A DNA stretch of 60,000 nucleotides from Gnetum montanum (GCA_015680685.1 MNCI01020454.1:213706-273705), one strand, 5' to 3'. Shown: positions 30,361 to 43,000, counted from the stretch's first letter. Notes: generated from the sequence alone by a model not told the origin. Numbers and translations: made by a program.

Positions 30361-30835
30361 ATGTTGAGCGTATACATTGTATCAAGTGGACGTAGACTTT
30401 CGGTGTATACGTTGGATGTGCTGGGCGTATACGCTGGATGTGCTGAGCGTATACGATGGATGTGCATGGGCATATACGCTGTGGATGATGAGCGTATACG
30501 CTGGAGTGTTTACGATGAAGGTTTCTTGGCGTATATGCCAAGGTGTATACGCTGATGGTTGCTGCCTTGTACCCAGTCTTGTTCTGGGGTGCTATTTCTA
30601 TGTCATCTTCGGGGATTGCATGTCGAGCATATGCATCAGTTGTACAAGCTAAACATACTTGTAAGGTGTGTACGCTAGTCGTGTACGTTGTGAACATTGG
30701 GCGTATACGCTGGGCGTATATGCTGTGAACTTGAGCATATACACTGGGCGTATACGCTGTGAATGTGAACGCTGAGCGTATACGCTGAGAATGTAGACTT
30801 GGGCGTATACGCTAGGCGTATATGCTGAGAATGCA
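30361..30835. repeat. Element B U3 array of GCGTATACGC palindromes
   Basis: About ten near-perfect copies of GCGTATACGC or AGCGTATACGCT (for example near 30425, 30447, 30489, 30698, 30775 and 30802), plus decayed copies such as gcgtatatgc. Spacing is irregular, about 10-80 bp. Each copy is self-complementary. The array lies upstream of the LTR TATA box. Confidence 0.75.
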
Positions 30836-30969
30836 TACTTAATGAAAATTAAGCATCTGATCTCCAAAGTTGCCATGTTTGATACCAGATATAGCCATGG
30901 TCGTCTGTGAGACCCAGGGACCTGCTTCTTGTTGGAAGAGTACTAAGCTCAAAATTCTATGGTGTTTCA

Positions 30970-31304
30970 CTTGGCATCTCTTCTATGATAGTGAATTCCA
31001 CGCTGGTGGGAAATTGTTCACCTACCACGAAGGCTAGGTTAATCTTGCTCTTGACTGTGACACGTGATCCGTTGAAGGATTTTAGACACGTGGTTTCTGT
31101 TGGATTAATCTCATCTGCCATGTCTAGTTTGTCGATGACGGAGTATAGAACTACGTTTGTTACTGCCCCATCATCAACGTGTACTCTATGAATGGTACAT
31201 TTCCCAACACGTATGCTAATCGACAATGGAGCTATTGTGACCTCCCCTTGTTCGAGGTTGACTTTAATTGCATCGTCATAGAAGGCTAAGGTGTTTGAAC
31301 CCAA
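30970..31304 (-). pseudogene. Element C retropepsin, truncated by element B
   Basis: RVHVDDGAVTNVVLYSVIDKLD and SVEFTIIEEMPS match the B protease. The frame then runs straight into the TG end of element B's LTR at 30969/30970, so the ILGR half is missing. The active-site triplet is again DDG. Confidence 0.85.
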
Positions 31305-31481
31305 TCCTTGTGATGTGTGTTATGAAATCGTTGCATGGATGGATTCCATGTTAGTAGGGATGTCCTCTATAATAGGAATGGATGCTAATGTTTGCACTAA
31401 GGCTTCACGATGAGCTGGTGATGTCATGCCCAGGTCGTACAAGCTCAGGGTTGTGTTCTTTTGTTTGAGCGTTTGTTTTAC

Positions 31482-31877
31482 CTAGGCCAGTGTAGCTACA
31501 AAGTCCATGTTGTTTGTCGTTGCGTTGGTTGCCTCTGTATGGGTCGAGGGCTTGGGCCTAGTTTGTTTGTGACTAGGGGTAGGGCCCCTAGCATTCGGTT
31601 GTTGTGTACTAGGTGTGGCCTTTGTTTCAACTATGGATGTTGTTCGTTGTTTGTTTGTCCTCTTCTGCTTCCATTTGGTAGGCTTACCCATGTTGTTGGT
31701 AATGTTGACTTTTGAGGGAGAAGAGGTTGAGACATTGCCTATGGTTGGGCTCTGGGTAGGTGACGGGCCATTGCATGGTGGCACCTTTATGACAAATGGT
31801 AGTTTGGGAGGATTTGTTGGTGTTTGGCTAGCTTGTTGTGGCACCTTGATAATGAAAGGTTTCTTTGCTGTTGTCAT
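31482..31877 (-). pseudogene. Element C gag-protease linker (P-F-I-I-K-V-P repeats)
   Basis: KKPFIIKVPQQ and KLPFVIKVPPC are followed by a Lys/Thr/Ser-rich low-complexity stretch. It corresponds to the linkers of A (10156-10640) and B (26101-26600). Confidence 0.65.
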
Positions 31878-31892
31878 TAGTGCATCATGCTA

Positions 31893-32000
31893 GTTTAACG
31901 TCTTAGCGGACGACTGTGATGGTACTTTGACCACAAAGGGTGCCTTCGATGCTTGGGATTACGTTGAATCTTGCCAATTTAGCATCTTAGTGGATGTGTG
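31893..32000. repeat. Hairpin-family repeats inside element C linker
   Basis: tagtttaacgtcttagcgga at 31891-31910 and a decayed copy, aatttagcatcttagtggat, near 31977. They lie within the gag-protease linker, unlike the copies in A and B, which lie outside coding sequence. Confidence 0.45.
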
Positions 32001-32300
32001 AGGTGGTGGTACTTTCACCACGAAAGGTTTCGTTGGTGCTCTAGGTGTCACCTTGATGAGGATGGGAGGCCTCTTGCTCATGGAGGTGGAGGGGATTGTT
32101 GCCTTACTGGGAGGCACATGAATCACAAAAGGTTGCTGCATAGGTTTAGGCTTACTATCTATGCCAATGGAGTTTATGACATAGGAGACATCATTTGTGC
32201 TAGGTTGATTCAGGGTGTTGACGTTCAGTTGGCCCTGTTCTATCATTGCTTGTAGATCATCCTCTAACACACAGCAGGTGTCGGTATTGTGATCGGACAT
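31959..32300 (-). pseudogene. Element C gag zinc-finger-like end and linker start
   Basis: MSDHNTDTCCVLEDDLQAMIEQ corresponds to the H-x4-C half of the zinc-finger-like motif. Then QQPFVIHVPPSK, RPPILIKVTPRA and KPFVVKVPPPH repeat the linker motif. The first Cys part is lost in broken frames to the right. Confidence 0.7.
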
Positions 32301-32449
32301 CTAGTGGAATGATAGAATTGGTCTAACTTGAAATGTCATGAAACTGGGGGCTTGTTTCATGCTACTAAGTTGGGATTCCTTAGTAGCTCATAGTACTTGT
32401 CGTGTCGACGGCGAGCAATCTCCGCTACTTGTTTGTATTGGATTTGCCC

Positions 32450-33180
32450 GATTTTAAGGAGTTGCTCTAGTAGTTCAAAAGGTTGCATGGGTAGCAGCGT
32501 GTACTTAGAGTGATCCTTGTGCTGAAAGTTAGGCCTTGGGCTGGCCCTGTTGTTGCAGGTGGGTTGGTATTGGTGTTTGTTATTTTTGTGCTTGCGGCCA
32601 TAGTTTCCGTTGTTGTCTTTTATTTGGCAACGTGTTGGTTCTTGTAAGCCACATAGACTAGATCATTGCTAGTTTGTGCAGATTTTTCAATGTTCTTGAT
32701 CTATGTGAAAGCTTGGCTCAATGTTTGAACACTTAGGTAGTACAATTTTAACTTAACGAAGTCATTCATGGCTCCCTTCAAAATTGTAAGTAAATATTTT
32801 TCAGGGATGGGCTCATGAAGTTCATTAAGGGCTGCACTCGATCGTTGGATGAACTTCTACACAGGATCAAGTGGTGCTTGTTTCACCTATATCAGAGTGT
32901 CTAGTATTACTTCAGGCTTCAGGTTATACTTAAAATTGGTAACGAACTGGTGTAACAGATCTTCAAGAGAGGATATGGAGTTACGTGGCAGGGCTCGGTA
33001 CCAGTCTACAACTACGCCCATTAAGGACATAGCGAACATGCGCAAGATTATGTAGGGCCAAGCTTGAAGCAATAGAGTTTCTGATCGAAGCATGACTAAG
33101 TGAGCATTCGGATCTCCCTTCCCATTGTACTTGGTTAACTGGGGCAGTGTGATTCCCTTGGGTAAAGCTAATGGTGGCAC
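32450..33180 (-). pseudogene. Element C gag core domain
   Basis: LALPKGITLPQLTKYNGKGD, LLLQAWPYIILRMFAMSLMG, DWYRALPRNSISSLEDLLHQ and NFKYNLKPEVILDTLI read in one frame (32887-33180). The rest of the core (KL-YYLS-like part and basic tail) continues to about 32450 with stops. C retains the segment missing from A at the N. Confidence 0.82.
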
Positions 33181-33199
33181 TGAAGAATTAATTGGATCA

Positions 33200-34013
33200 T
33201 TGTGATAGAAGTCCAGTACATTAACTGCTTCAGTATTGGCGGTTGTGAGGTGCTTTACCTTCTCAGCTAATGCTTACATCCATTGTTTTGCTTCTGCCCA
33301 CTCTTGAGTGGTAGGAAAATTAGTTGATTGGAGAGATTGTTGAGTTGTCATTTGTTGATGTGGAGCAACATTCAAAGTTGTAGTTGCAGGGTGTGGCACG
33401 TTGAAGTGAGTTGTTGAACAAGGGGTATGGTTCTTTGCCTAGCCACAAACTATGAATTGACACCCTGGATGTGCGGAGATGAAGTGATGAAATGGGCCCC
33501 ATGTGTTTGCACGTGTGGTATGTACTGGGTGGATGTGGATGTGGGTAATCCATGTCAGGATACCAGTGGTTGTGTGCTCATTGATGCATGATGATGAATT
33601 TTCTGTCCCACTTGTCAGTGGAATGATGGGTTAACATGGGCATGAGGACTAAGGGTGTGGTATGAATCCTTAGTTTCAGATCATGCCTTGAAGTCATTTA
33701 CATCATGTTTGTTTTGGGGCTCCTTAGTGGGTTGCTGTGTGTTTTGGCTCCTTGCAAGAAGGAGCTGGGAGAGGAGTCGGTGCTGAGGCTTAGAAAGGAG
33801 AATGATGTCATATACAGAGGGGATGAATTCATGACTGCCCATGTATATGCGCTCATAGTTTTATTTTGCCTCTTGTTCTATGTGGTCAATGGGAAGGTTG
33901 GCCTGAATCTTCACATAGATGTAGTTATACTGTTCTTGTGTGAGGACTATGAAGGTGTGTGCACTGGAGTTTTGGGATGATTCCATGGTGATGCTTGCTT
34001 GGGCAAGGTCCAT
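33200..34013 (-). pseudogene. Element C gag N-terminal region
   Basis: ATG at 34011-34013 opens MDLAQASITMESSQNSSAHT. LTQEQYNYIYVKIQANLPID, an SHEFIPSVYDIIL-like block and DSYHTLSPHAHVN follow, with stops in between. It is homologous to the N-terminal blocks of A and B. The Pro/Gln-rich part toward 33300 is heavily decayed. Confidence 0.65.
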
Positions 34014-34564
34014 TTTCAAATGTTTTTAAATGTTTGAATGTGATAGCGTAAACAAGTGAAAATTTGGTTAAGTGTTGGACAATGAATGAAGAAAGTTTTA
34101 AGTGTTGGCAATGTATACCAAAGAGTCACAATGTACAGAATGGCCTAATAGTGTGCAGGCCTCAACGTGCAGGTCTCAGCGTGTAGATATCAACGTGCAG
34201 GCTTCAACATGCAGATCTCAGCGTGCAGGCCTTAGCATGCAGATCTCAATGTGTAGGCCTCAGCGTGTAGGCTTCAACATGCAGATCTTAGTGTGCAAGC
34301 CTCAGCGTGCAGGCCTCAGCGTGTAGATATCAGTGTGTAGATCTCAGCATGCAGGCTTGGCGTCCAACATATACACGCTGGGTGTGCAGTAGATGTGGCT
34401 AAACAGGGCATAGATTTGAAAGATTTGAAGTCAGATCTACGCTAACTGAGTGCAGATTTGGGAAAATCGACTGTAGATTTGGGATCACAAGGGGTAGATC
34501 TAGGATATGAACTAACGGATCTGAAGAGATCTACGGTGGAGCAAAGTAGATTTAAGCAACGAGA
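34014..34564. other. Element C leader
   Basis: Noncoding leader between PBS and gag. It includes the 14-bp array at 34153-34365 and several tagatct phrases near 34430-34550. Confidence 0.6.
34153..34365. repeat. 14-bp tandem repeat array (GTGCAGGCCTCAGC)
   Basis: About 15 imperfect head-to-tail copies of a 14-bp unit, with variants such as gtgtagatatcagc and atgcagatctcagc. GGCC, GATC and GATAT alternate in the middle of the unit. It lies in the leader of element C, where B has its GCGTA repeats. Confidence 0.75.
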
Positions 34565-34583
34565 GGCCCTCCTTCTAGCGTCA
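34565..34583 (-). other. Primer-binding site of element C
   Basis: TGACGCTAGAAGGAGGGCC on the minus strand, 5 bp inside the LTR end. It differs from B by one base. Confidence 0.8.
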
Positions 34584-34588
34584 TTTTC

Positions 34589-37005
34589 TGTACTGTCTGA
34601 AATTGTCGGTGTATGGCTAGAATGAAATAGATACTGAGAGATCTACAGATAGGCATAGAAGACCCTACCTTCACTTGAGGGAGAGCTGGATCTAACGAAG
34701 GTAGAGTACCTTGGGTGGTCCGCACGTGGATCAAACGAGGATTTCCCCAAATGTATGCCAATGTGCAACACGCTGGGTTATGTGTAAACAATGTAATGAG
34801 CACAAACCAGAACATAAATATGCAGAAATGTAAGCAGAGAGATAGGTAAGAATAAATGCAGATTATAAAAAATTTTAATCAGAAATGAGGCAATTTTATT
34901 GCAAAAATGAGGATTACAGTGCACTGGCCTGAACGTAGTTGTGTGACTGACACAAGGCGGAAAAATAGCCCCGATGGATGTGGATGGATGGCGGTATGTT
35001 GGTTTTGACTACAGGCACAGCGTAAAGGCTATATGTTCAGCATGAAGGGTTCAAGTACAGCATATAGGATTAGTGTCTAGATTTTCTTTGTGTCCCCCAG
35101 TTCATAAAAAATTACAGCCCCTCATCTAGTGAAAAATTGGGGTTTTCATGAGACCCTGGGTGTTAGATTCAGATCTGGAAGGGTATGAGTGGTCATGGGT
35201 GAGAAAATTTTGGGTCAGATGACATGTGGCTACGTTGCTCAAGTGCGAAGAACATTACAACTGTACAACGTGTTGCATGCCAGCGTGTACATGCTGGGCG
35301 TATACGCTCCACACGTTGGACAACATGTGAGTAAGCATGAAGAATTTATGACCAAATTATGAACTATGAAGCTAGTTTTGAGCATGGATCTAGATGTATG
35401 ATGTCCTAAGGATTCCTCCTGTTGATTTTGGGCTCATTTGACCTTGATTTGATAGGGTTTTAGGAGGCTCCAAAAGTGTACATGCTGGGCGTACATGCTG
35501 GGCGTGCAGGCCAACGTGTGGGCATGAAAACTACAGTTTTGGAGCCTAATCTTGTACACTAGAGTTGGATCCTTGTTTCCTAAGTTTTGGTGGTTCTCCA
35601 GGGCATCTGGGGGCTCATTTTGGCTTCATTTTGATTAGGTTTTGGGCATGTTTCTAGTGTGCACACTGTGCTGCATGCCGGGCGTGCACTCTAGGCATGC
35701 AGGGCTAAAAATGACCCTTCTGATGCCTAAAATTGATGTTTTTGGAGCCTGAGGACTTTTAGATTCATTGTCCATGCCTTGAGGTCTGACTCCATGTCAA
35801 AATATTTCCTAAAATGCCCAATCAACTTTGTTCAAAGTGGTGCATGCTCGGTTGCACGCTGGGTGTACACGCTAGGCATGCAGGCCAGCGTACAGGCATG
35901 AAAGTGCCACTTTTCAAGGTTAAAACTTGATTTTTGGGAGCCCTGAATGATTCCTAATGGTTTCCCTACATTTGGAAGTTGATTTCCTATGAAAATCATG
36001 CTTTGAGTGCCTTTTTTGATCTGTCTATGATGGTACACGCTGGGCGTGTAGGACAACGTGCAGGCATGAAAACCCATCATTTGGAGCCCAGAACGTTATT
36101 TTTAGGATCCTGATAGCTACTTCAAACCTTGGTGAAGGTCTTGGGGGTCCAAACACTCACTTATGGCATGTTTTTGCTCATTTTTGAGGCTCAAAAGTTG
36201 CTGCAGGCTAAGCTATACGTTGGGCGTGTGAGGATGAAAACCCATTCTTTGGAGCCCAAAATTTGATTTTCAAGTTCCTGAGAGCTACTAGGGACCTTGG
36301 AAAAGGTCCTGGGGGGTTTAGATGCTCAATTCTAGCATGTTTCAGCTCATTTTTGAGTCTCAAATATTGCTGCACGCTGAGCTATACGTTGGGCATACAC
36401 GCTGGGCGTGCAAGGATGAAAACCCATCATTTGGAGCCCAAAATTTGATTTTCAGGTGCCTGAGAGCTATTAGGGACCTTGGGGAAGGTCCTAGGGGGTC
36501 TAGAAGCTCAATTATGGCATTTTTTGGCTCATATTTGGGGCTCAAATGTTGCTGCACACTCAACTGTACGCTGGGCATACACGCTGGGTGTGTGAGGATG
36601 AAAACCCATCATTTGAAGCCCAAAATTTGATTTTCTAGTGCTTAAGAGATGCTAGGAACCTTGGGGAAGGTCTTGGGGGGTCAAAAGTCTCAATTATGAC
36701 ATGTTTTCGCTAATTTTTGGGGCTCAAAAGTTGCTGTACACTAGGCTGTACGCTGGCCAGCGTACACCAAGGTGTGCCCAGAGTATACTTGGTCAAAACC
36801 AAGTATTTTGAACCCAAAACTTGAAATTCCTGATATTGGATGCTGATGTAGTCACCTGTGGGTCTCGGAGAACTATTTCTTGTTCAATTATGCTCTGTTT
36901 GATGCTATTTTTGAGGTTCGCAAGTTTCAGTCATGCTGAGAAGCATCATGACTTAGCTTGATTCTTGTCTGAAAGTGCTAGATCCAAATTTTTTGTGGTG
37001 TTTCA
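34589..37005 (-). mobile_element. Element C 5' LTR (about 2417 bp, expanded U3)
   Basis: In element sense it starts TGAAACACC (RC of 36997-37005) and ends GTACA (34589-34593). It is about 1 kb longer than the A and B LTRs because of a 180-bp tandem repeat array in U3. The TATA region near 35152 (ggttttcatgag) is degenerate. The outer end abuts telomere-like repeats at 37006. Confidence 0.75.
35290..36900. repeat. About 180-bp tandem repeats in element C U3
   Basis: Anchor phrases of the form aaaacccatcatttggagcc occur at 36069, 36237, 36419 and 36601. A diverged one is near 36796, and older ones are near 35525, 35705 and 35899. Spacings are about 169-196 bp. Each unit includes gctgggcgtgcagg-type GCGT words, a tttgattttcaggtgcctga block and a ttttggctcatttttgaggc block. 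The 36237-36780 units are most alike. Confidence 0.85.
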
Positions 37006-40000
37006 TTAGGATTTAGGGTTCATTTTTTAGGATTTATAGTTTAGGGTTTAGGGTTTGAGTTTTTAGGATTTTAGGGTTTTGGATTTAGGATTTGGATTCA
37101 ATATCGGTGGTTCATGGTTTAGAGTTCATGATTCTAGGTTTCTAGCATTTAGGGTTTATGATTTATGAACTTTTAGTTTTATGATTCAAGGTTTAGGATT
37201 TTAATATTTTAGAATCTGGGATTGAGCATTTAGGATTGAGTGTTTAGTGTTTAGGGTTGAAGGTTGAGGGTTTGAAGTTTAGGATATGGGTTCTAGGATT
37301 TTGGGTTTACAGTTCGAGGCTTAGGATTCATGGTTCATGGTCTAATGTTTAGAATTTAGGGTTCAGTGTTTTGGGTTGGGACTTCAGATCTAGTTTTTTG
37401 AGGTTTGATGTTTGGGATATGGAATCTAAGGTTTATGATTTGGGGTTTAGGGCTTAAGATTTAGGATTCAGGGTTTATGATTTGGAGTTCAAGGTTTAGG
37501 ATTTAGTGTTTAGGATTTATGGTTCAAGGATCAAGGTTTAGGGTTCAGGATTCAAAATTCATGGTTTGAGGTTCTGGGTTCAAGGTTCAAGGTTCAAGGT
37601 TTAGGATTTATAATTCTAGGTTTAAGGTTCAAAGTTTGTGGTTTGGTGTTTATGGTTGATAATTTACGATTTAGGATTCTAGGTTTGAGTTTTGGGGTTA
37701 AGGTTTAAGAATTTAGGGTTTGGGGTTTTATGATTTAGGGTCAATGATTATGGGTTTTATGGTTTGAGGTTTTAGGATTTTAAATTTTATGATGTATTAT
37801 TAAGGTTTTAGAGTTCAAGGTTTAGGGTTAAAGGTTGAGGACTCAATATTAGGGATTTAGGATTCGGGGTTTGGGGTTTTGTATTCAAAGTATTGTGTTT
37901 ATGATTCAAGAGTCATGGTTCAAGGTTCCAAGTTATGGGTTCAAGATTCATTATTTAGGATTCAAGGTTCAAGTTTTGAGCTTTAAGGTTCAAGTTTTAG
38001 GGTTCAATGTTTGACGTTCTATGTTCAGGATTTAAGGTTTATGGTTTATTATTTGGGATTTATGGTTTAGGATTTGAAGTTTGGTATTTAAGATTAAGGT
38101 TTTAGGGTTCATGATTTAGTGTTTAGGATTCCTAGTTCAAGGTTAAGGATTTTGTGTTTAAGATTAAGGGTTCAAGGTTTAGGGAACAAGGTTTAGCATT
38201 AAGAATTAACAATTTAGGATTTAGAAGTTAGGATTTTAGGGTTTTAGGGTTTATGGATTTTAGGGTTTTGGATTCAAGGTTTGGTGTTTAGTGGTCAAGG
38301 CTTAGTATTCAAGGTTAAGGGTTAAGAAATTAGGGTTTAGGTTTTAGGGTCTTAGGTTTAAGATTCATGTTTTAGAATTCAATGTTCAGGGTTTAGGGAT
38401 TGAGGATTGGGATTCTATGTTTGGGATTGATGATTTAGGGTTCATGGTTCAAGGTACAAGATTCAAGATTTAATGTTTGCGGTTCTAGATTTGTGAATTG
38501 GAGTTTGGTATTCAGGGTCTAGGATTTAGGATCCAAGGTTTAGGGATTAGGGATTAGGATTTAGGTTTCAATATTTATAGTTTAGAATTTAAGATTTAGA
38601 GTTTTAGAATTTAGGTTTTAAGTTTTATGACTAATATTTATATTGTTTGAGGCTTTATGATTGAGGGTTGAGGATTTAGCATTTAGGATTAGGGTTCAAC
38701 GTGTATGATTTAGGATTTAGTGATTAGGGTTTAGGTTTCATGGTTCAAGATTCAAGGTTTAGGGTTCCATGTTCATGGTTTAAGGTTTAGGGTTCAAGGT
38801 TTATTATTGAGGGTTTAGTGTTCATGGTTTAGGATTTATGATTCAAGGTTCCAAGTTTAGTAGTCAGGGATCAGTATTCTAGGTTTAGGATTTAGGGTTC
38901 AAGGATCAAGGATTAGGGTTACATGTTTAGGGTTTTGTGTTCAAGGTCTAGAACTTGGGATTTAGGGTTTGAGGTTTAGAGTTGAAGGTTTAGGGATCTA
39001 GGTTCAATATTTAGTGTTTATCATGTAGGATTTGGAGTTCAAGGTTAAGGATTTAGGGTCTAGTGCTTAAGATTCTAGGTTTAGGGTTTGGGGTTTTCTA
39101 TTTTAGGTTTATGATTTAGGGTTTGGAATTTAGGGTTCAATTTTTGGGGTTCATGGCTAAGGGATTAGGATTTAGGATAAGGTTTTAGGATTTTAGGTTC
39201 AGGATTTAAGGTTTCAAGTTAGGGTTCTAGGTTTGGTGTTTGGCGTTTAGGTTTCCTAGTTTATGATTCATGGCTTAGGGTTTAGGATTTAGAATATAGG
39301 ATTTTAGGATTTGAGGGTATAGGATTTAGGATTCCAATTTTAGGATTCATGGTTTAGGATTCGAGGATTCATGTTTAGGGTTTAGGGTTCAAATTTCATG
39401 ATTCATAGTAAAGGATTAAAGGTTAAGAAATCAGGGTTCAGGGTTCATGCTTCTAGGATTAGGATTCCAAGCTCAAGGTTAAATGTTTGAGGTTTAAATT
39501 TTATGGTTCTAAGCTTAGGATTTATGATTTTAAGTTGAGAGTTTAGGGTTTAGGATTTAGGATTCAGGATTCAATGGGATTTGGGCTTCCAAGCTTTAGG
39601 TTTGGAATTCTATGTTTAAGGTTTAGTGTTTAGGATTCAAGGATTAGGGATTAGGGTTTAGAGTTCAAAGTTCTATGTTTGGTGTTCCAAATTTAGATTT
39701 ATGGTTAGGAGTTATGGGTTAGATATTTAGGATTTGGGTTTTGGGGTTTAGGGTTAAGGATTTAAAGTTCATGGTTCAAGGATCATGGTTTGGGGTTTAG
39801 AATTTAGAGTTTATAGTTCAAGGTTTAAGTTCAAGGGTTAGGGTTTAGGGTTCAAGGTTCAAGATTTAGGATTTAGGGTTTAGTGTTGAGTATTTTAGAA
39901 TTTTAGAATATATGATATTAGGGTTTTGTGATTTTATGTTTTATGGTTTAGGGTTTAGGGTAATGGGTTGAAAATTTAAGGTTTAGAATTCAAGATTTAG

Positions 40001-43000
40001 GGTCTAGGGTTTAAAATTTAGGGTTTCTAATTTGGATTTTAGGGTTTGAGATTTGGGGCTCAAGATTTAGGGTTCAAGGTTCATGGTTGATGGTTATGAG
40101 TTCATAGCTTAGAGTTAATGTTTTGGGGCTCAGGGTTTGGGATACAAGATTCAAGGTTTAAGGTTAGGGGTTCAAGGTCTAGGATTTCGGGTTTTGGGTT
40201 TAAGGTTTAGGGTTTAATGTTTTAGGGTCATGATTTAGGGTTCAGGGTTTGGGGCTTGAGGTTTAGGATTTGGGGTTCAAGGCTTGAGGTTCAGTGTTTG
40301 GGATTTTAGGTTCTACGTTCTAAGTTTAGGATTCAAGGTTTAGGTTTCTTGTTAAGGGTTCTAGGTTCAAGGTTTAGGATTTAGGATTCAAGATTTCAAG
40401 TTTTACATTTGGGGTTTGGGATTTGTGGTTTAGTGTTTAAGTTTTAGCGTTTTAGGATTTCCAATGTAGGGTTCAATGTTTAGGGTTTAAGATTCAACGT
40501 TTAGGGTTCATAGTTCAAGGTTTGGGATTTTATGTTCAAGGTTCAAGATTCAGTGTTGATGGTTAAGGGATCATCATTCAAGATTTAGGATTTTTGGTTT
40601 AACATTCTAGGTTTTAGAATCAAGGTTTGGGATTTAGACTAAATGGTTTAGGGTTTAGGGTTCATGCTTTAGGATTCATGGTTTGGGGTTCAAGGTTACA
40701 GATTGAAGGTTTGGGGCTTGGTTTTCAGGATTTATGGTATAAGGTTTGGGGATAATTATTATGGGTTCAGGGTTTAGGATTTTTGGTTCACAATTCAAGG
40801 ATCAAGATTAAGGGTTTAGGATTCAAGGTTTATGATTAAGGATTTAGTATTAGGGGTTTATGGTTTTATGGTTTAGTGTTTCGAATTAATGGATTTAGGA
40901 TTCAAGGGTTTATGATTTTTAGGTTTTACAATTTTAAGATGTTAGGGGTTATTATTAAGGGTTTAGGATTTAGGGTTCAAGGTTTAGGGTTTAGGATTTA
41001 GGGCTCAGGGCTTAGGGTTAAATGTTTAGGTTTTAGGTTTAGGGTTTAGGATTCCAAGTGTGGGATTTGGGCTTTAGGGTTCAAGATTCAAGGTTCATGG
41101 TTCTAGGTTTAGAGTTCATGATTTAGGGTCTCAGTTTTAGGGTTTAGCGTTGACATTTTATGTCTTTCGGTTTATGGTTTGTGGTTCAAGGTTGATGGTT
41201 CAATTTTTTGAGTTTGAGATTTTGCATTTGGAATTCAAGGTTTAATGTTTGGAGTTTAGTGTTGAGGGTTTAGGATTTAGGATTCTAGGTTCTAGGTTTA
41301 GGGTTTAGGGTTTAGTGTTTAGGGTTTTAGTACTTTAGGATTTAGTATTTAGATTTCTAGGTTATAGGATTTTAGGATTCTAGTTTCTAAGGTAATGGTT
41401 TTATGTATTAAGATTCTAGTATTTAGGATTATAAAGTTTAGGGTTTTAGGATTCTACAGTTTATCATTCTAGGGTTTTAGTATTTTAGGAATGAGGATTT
41501 AGGGTTTAGGGTTCAAAATTCAGGGTTCATTATTTAGGGTATGGGGTTTTATGGTTTGAGGATTTAAGGTTATAGGATTTAGGGCTTAGGGTGTAAGGAT
41601 TAGGGTTCAGGGTTTAGTGATCATGGTTTAGTATTTTATGATTTTAAGGTTTATAGGATTTATGGTTTTATTATTTTTGTAGTTTAATGTTTTAGGGTGT
41701 TTAAGATTTAGGGGATTAGTATTCAGGGTTTAGGCTTTAGGCTTTAGGGCTCATTGTTTACAATTTTAGTGATCATGATTTTAGGATATATGGTTTATGG
41801 TTTAGCGTTCTAGGGTTATGGGATTCTAGCTTGTAGGGTTGTAGGTTTAGGAATTAGGGTTTAGGGTTTAAGCTTCTAGGGTTTAGTGTTCCATGATTCT
41901 AGTGTTTTATTGTTCTAGGTTTTGTGGTTTATGATTTAAGGTTTAGGGTTTTAGGATTCTAGGTCTTAGGTTTTAGGGTTTATGGTTCAATTGTTTAAGA
42001 TTTAGGATTTTATGATTCTAAGAGTTAGAATTTAGGGTTTACGATTTATGGTTTAGGGATTACACTTTATATTTTAGGGATCTAATGTTATAGGATTTAG
42101 GATTTAGGGTTTAGGGTTTAAGGTTCATGCTTTTAGGATTTGGTATTTAGGGGTTATGATTTTAGGGTCCAAGGTTTAGTGTTTTGGGATTTTATGATTT
42201 AGGGTTTAGGATTTAGGATTCAAAGTTTAGAGTTTACGGTTTAGGATTCTAGGGTTCTAGGATTTATGGCTTAGGTTTTAGGATTTAGTGTTTTAGGGTT
42301 TAGGATTTAGATTTCTAGGTTTTAGGATTCTGGGTTTCTAGGTTTCTAGGTTCTAGGGTTCTAGGATTAGGGGTTTAAGGATTTAGGGTTTAGGGTTGAA
42401 GACTTAAAGTTTAGGGTTTAAGGTTCATGGTTTAAGATTTTAGGTATCAATATTTTATCATTTAGGGATTAGAGTTCATGGTTTATAATTATGGGGTTTT
42501 TGGTTTTTAGGTTCTAGGATTCTAGGTTAAAGAGTTAGGGTTTAGGATTTAGGGTTTAGTGTTTAGTGTTCTATGGTTTTAGGATTTAGGGTTCTAGGAT
42601 TTAAGATTTAGGTTTTATCATTCAAGGGCTTAGGATTTAGGATTTTAGGATTCTATGATTCTATGATTTAGGGTTTAGGATTTACACTTTACAGTTTAGG
42701 GTTATTAGAGTTATAGCGTTTAGGTTTTAGGATTCGGGGTTTAGGATTTTTTTAGCCAAGGGTTTAGTGTTAAGAGTTTAGATAGTAAAGTATTTATGAT
42801 TCAAGGCTCAAGGTTCAAGGTTCAGAACTCGAGATTAAGGGTTCAAGTTTAAAAATTCAAAATTCAAGATTCATGGTTTAGGTTTTAGGGTTTAGGATTT
42901 AGGATTCCAATTCAGGGATTAGGGTTTTAGGTTTAAGGTTTAGGATTTAGGATTTTAAGGTTTTGGGTTTAGGATTTTTGGTTTTATGGTTTGAGTCTTT

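Larger units (their letters stand above)
29661..30969 (-). mobile_element. Element B 5' LTR (about 1309 bp)
   Basis: In element sense it starts TGAAACACC (RC of 30961-30969). It ends at 29661, where the usual TACA has changed to TATA. TATAAAA is at 30250-30256. The U3 palindrome array is at 30361-30835. The outer end interrupts element C's protease frame at 30970, so B is inserted in C. Confidence 0.78.

Noticed and set aside
30269-30876. Frames on both strands with Tyr-Thr-Leu or Tyr-Ala-Gln repeats
   Set aside because: They translate the palindromic GCGTATACGC array of the element B LTR.
30877-30887. TGGTATCAAAC on the minus strand as an initiator-Met PBS
   Set aside because: It lies inside element B's U3, outside any LTR-internal junction, and the shared PBS at 29637 fits the element better.
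34102-34326. 74-codon frame rich in Cys-Arg-Ser-Gln repeats
   Set aside because: It is a by-product of the 14-bp tandem repeat in the element C leader.
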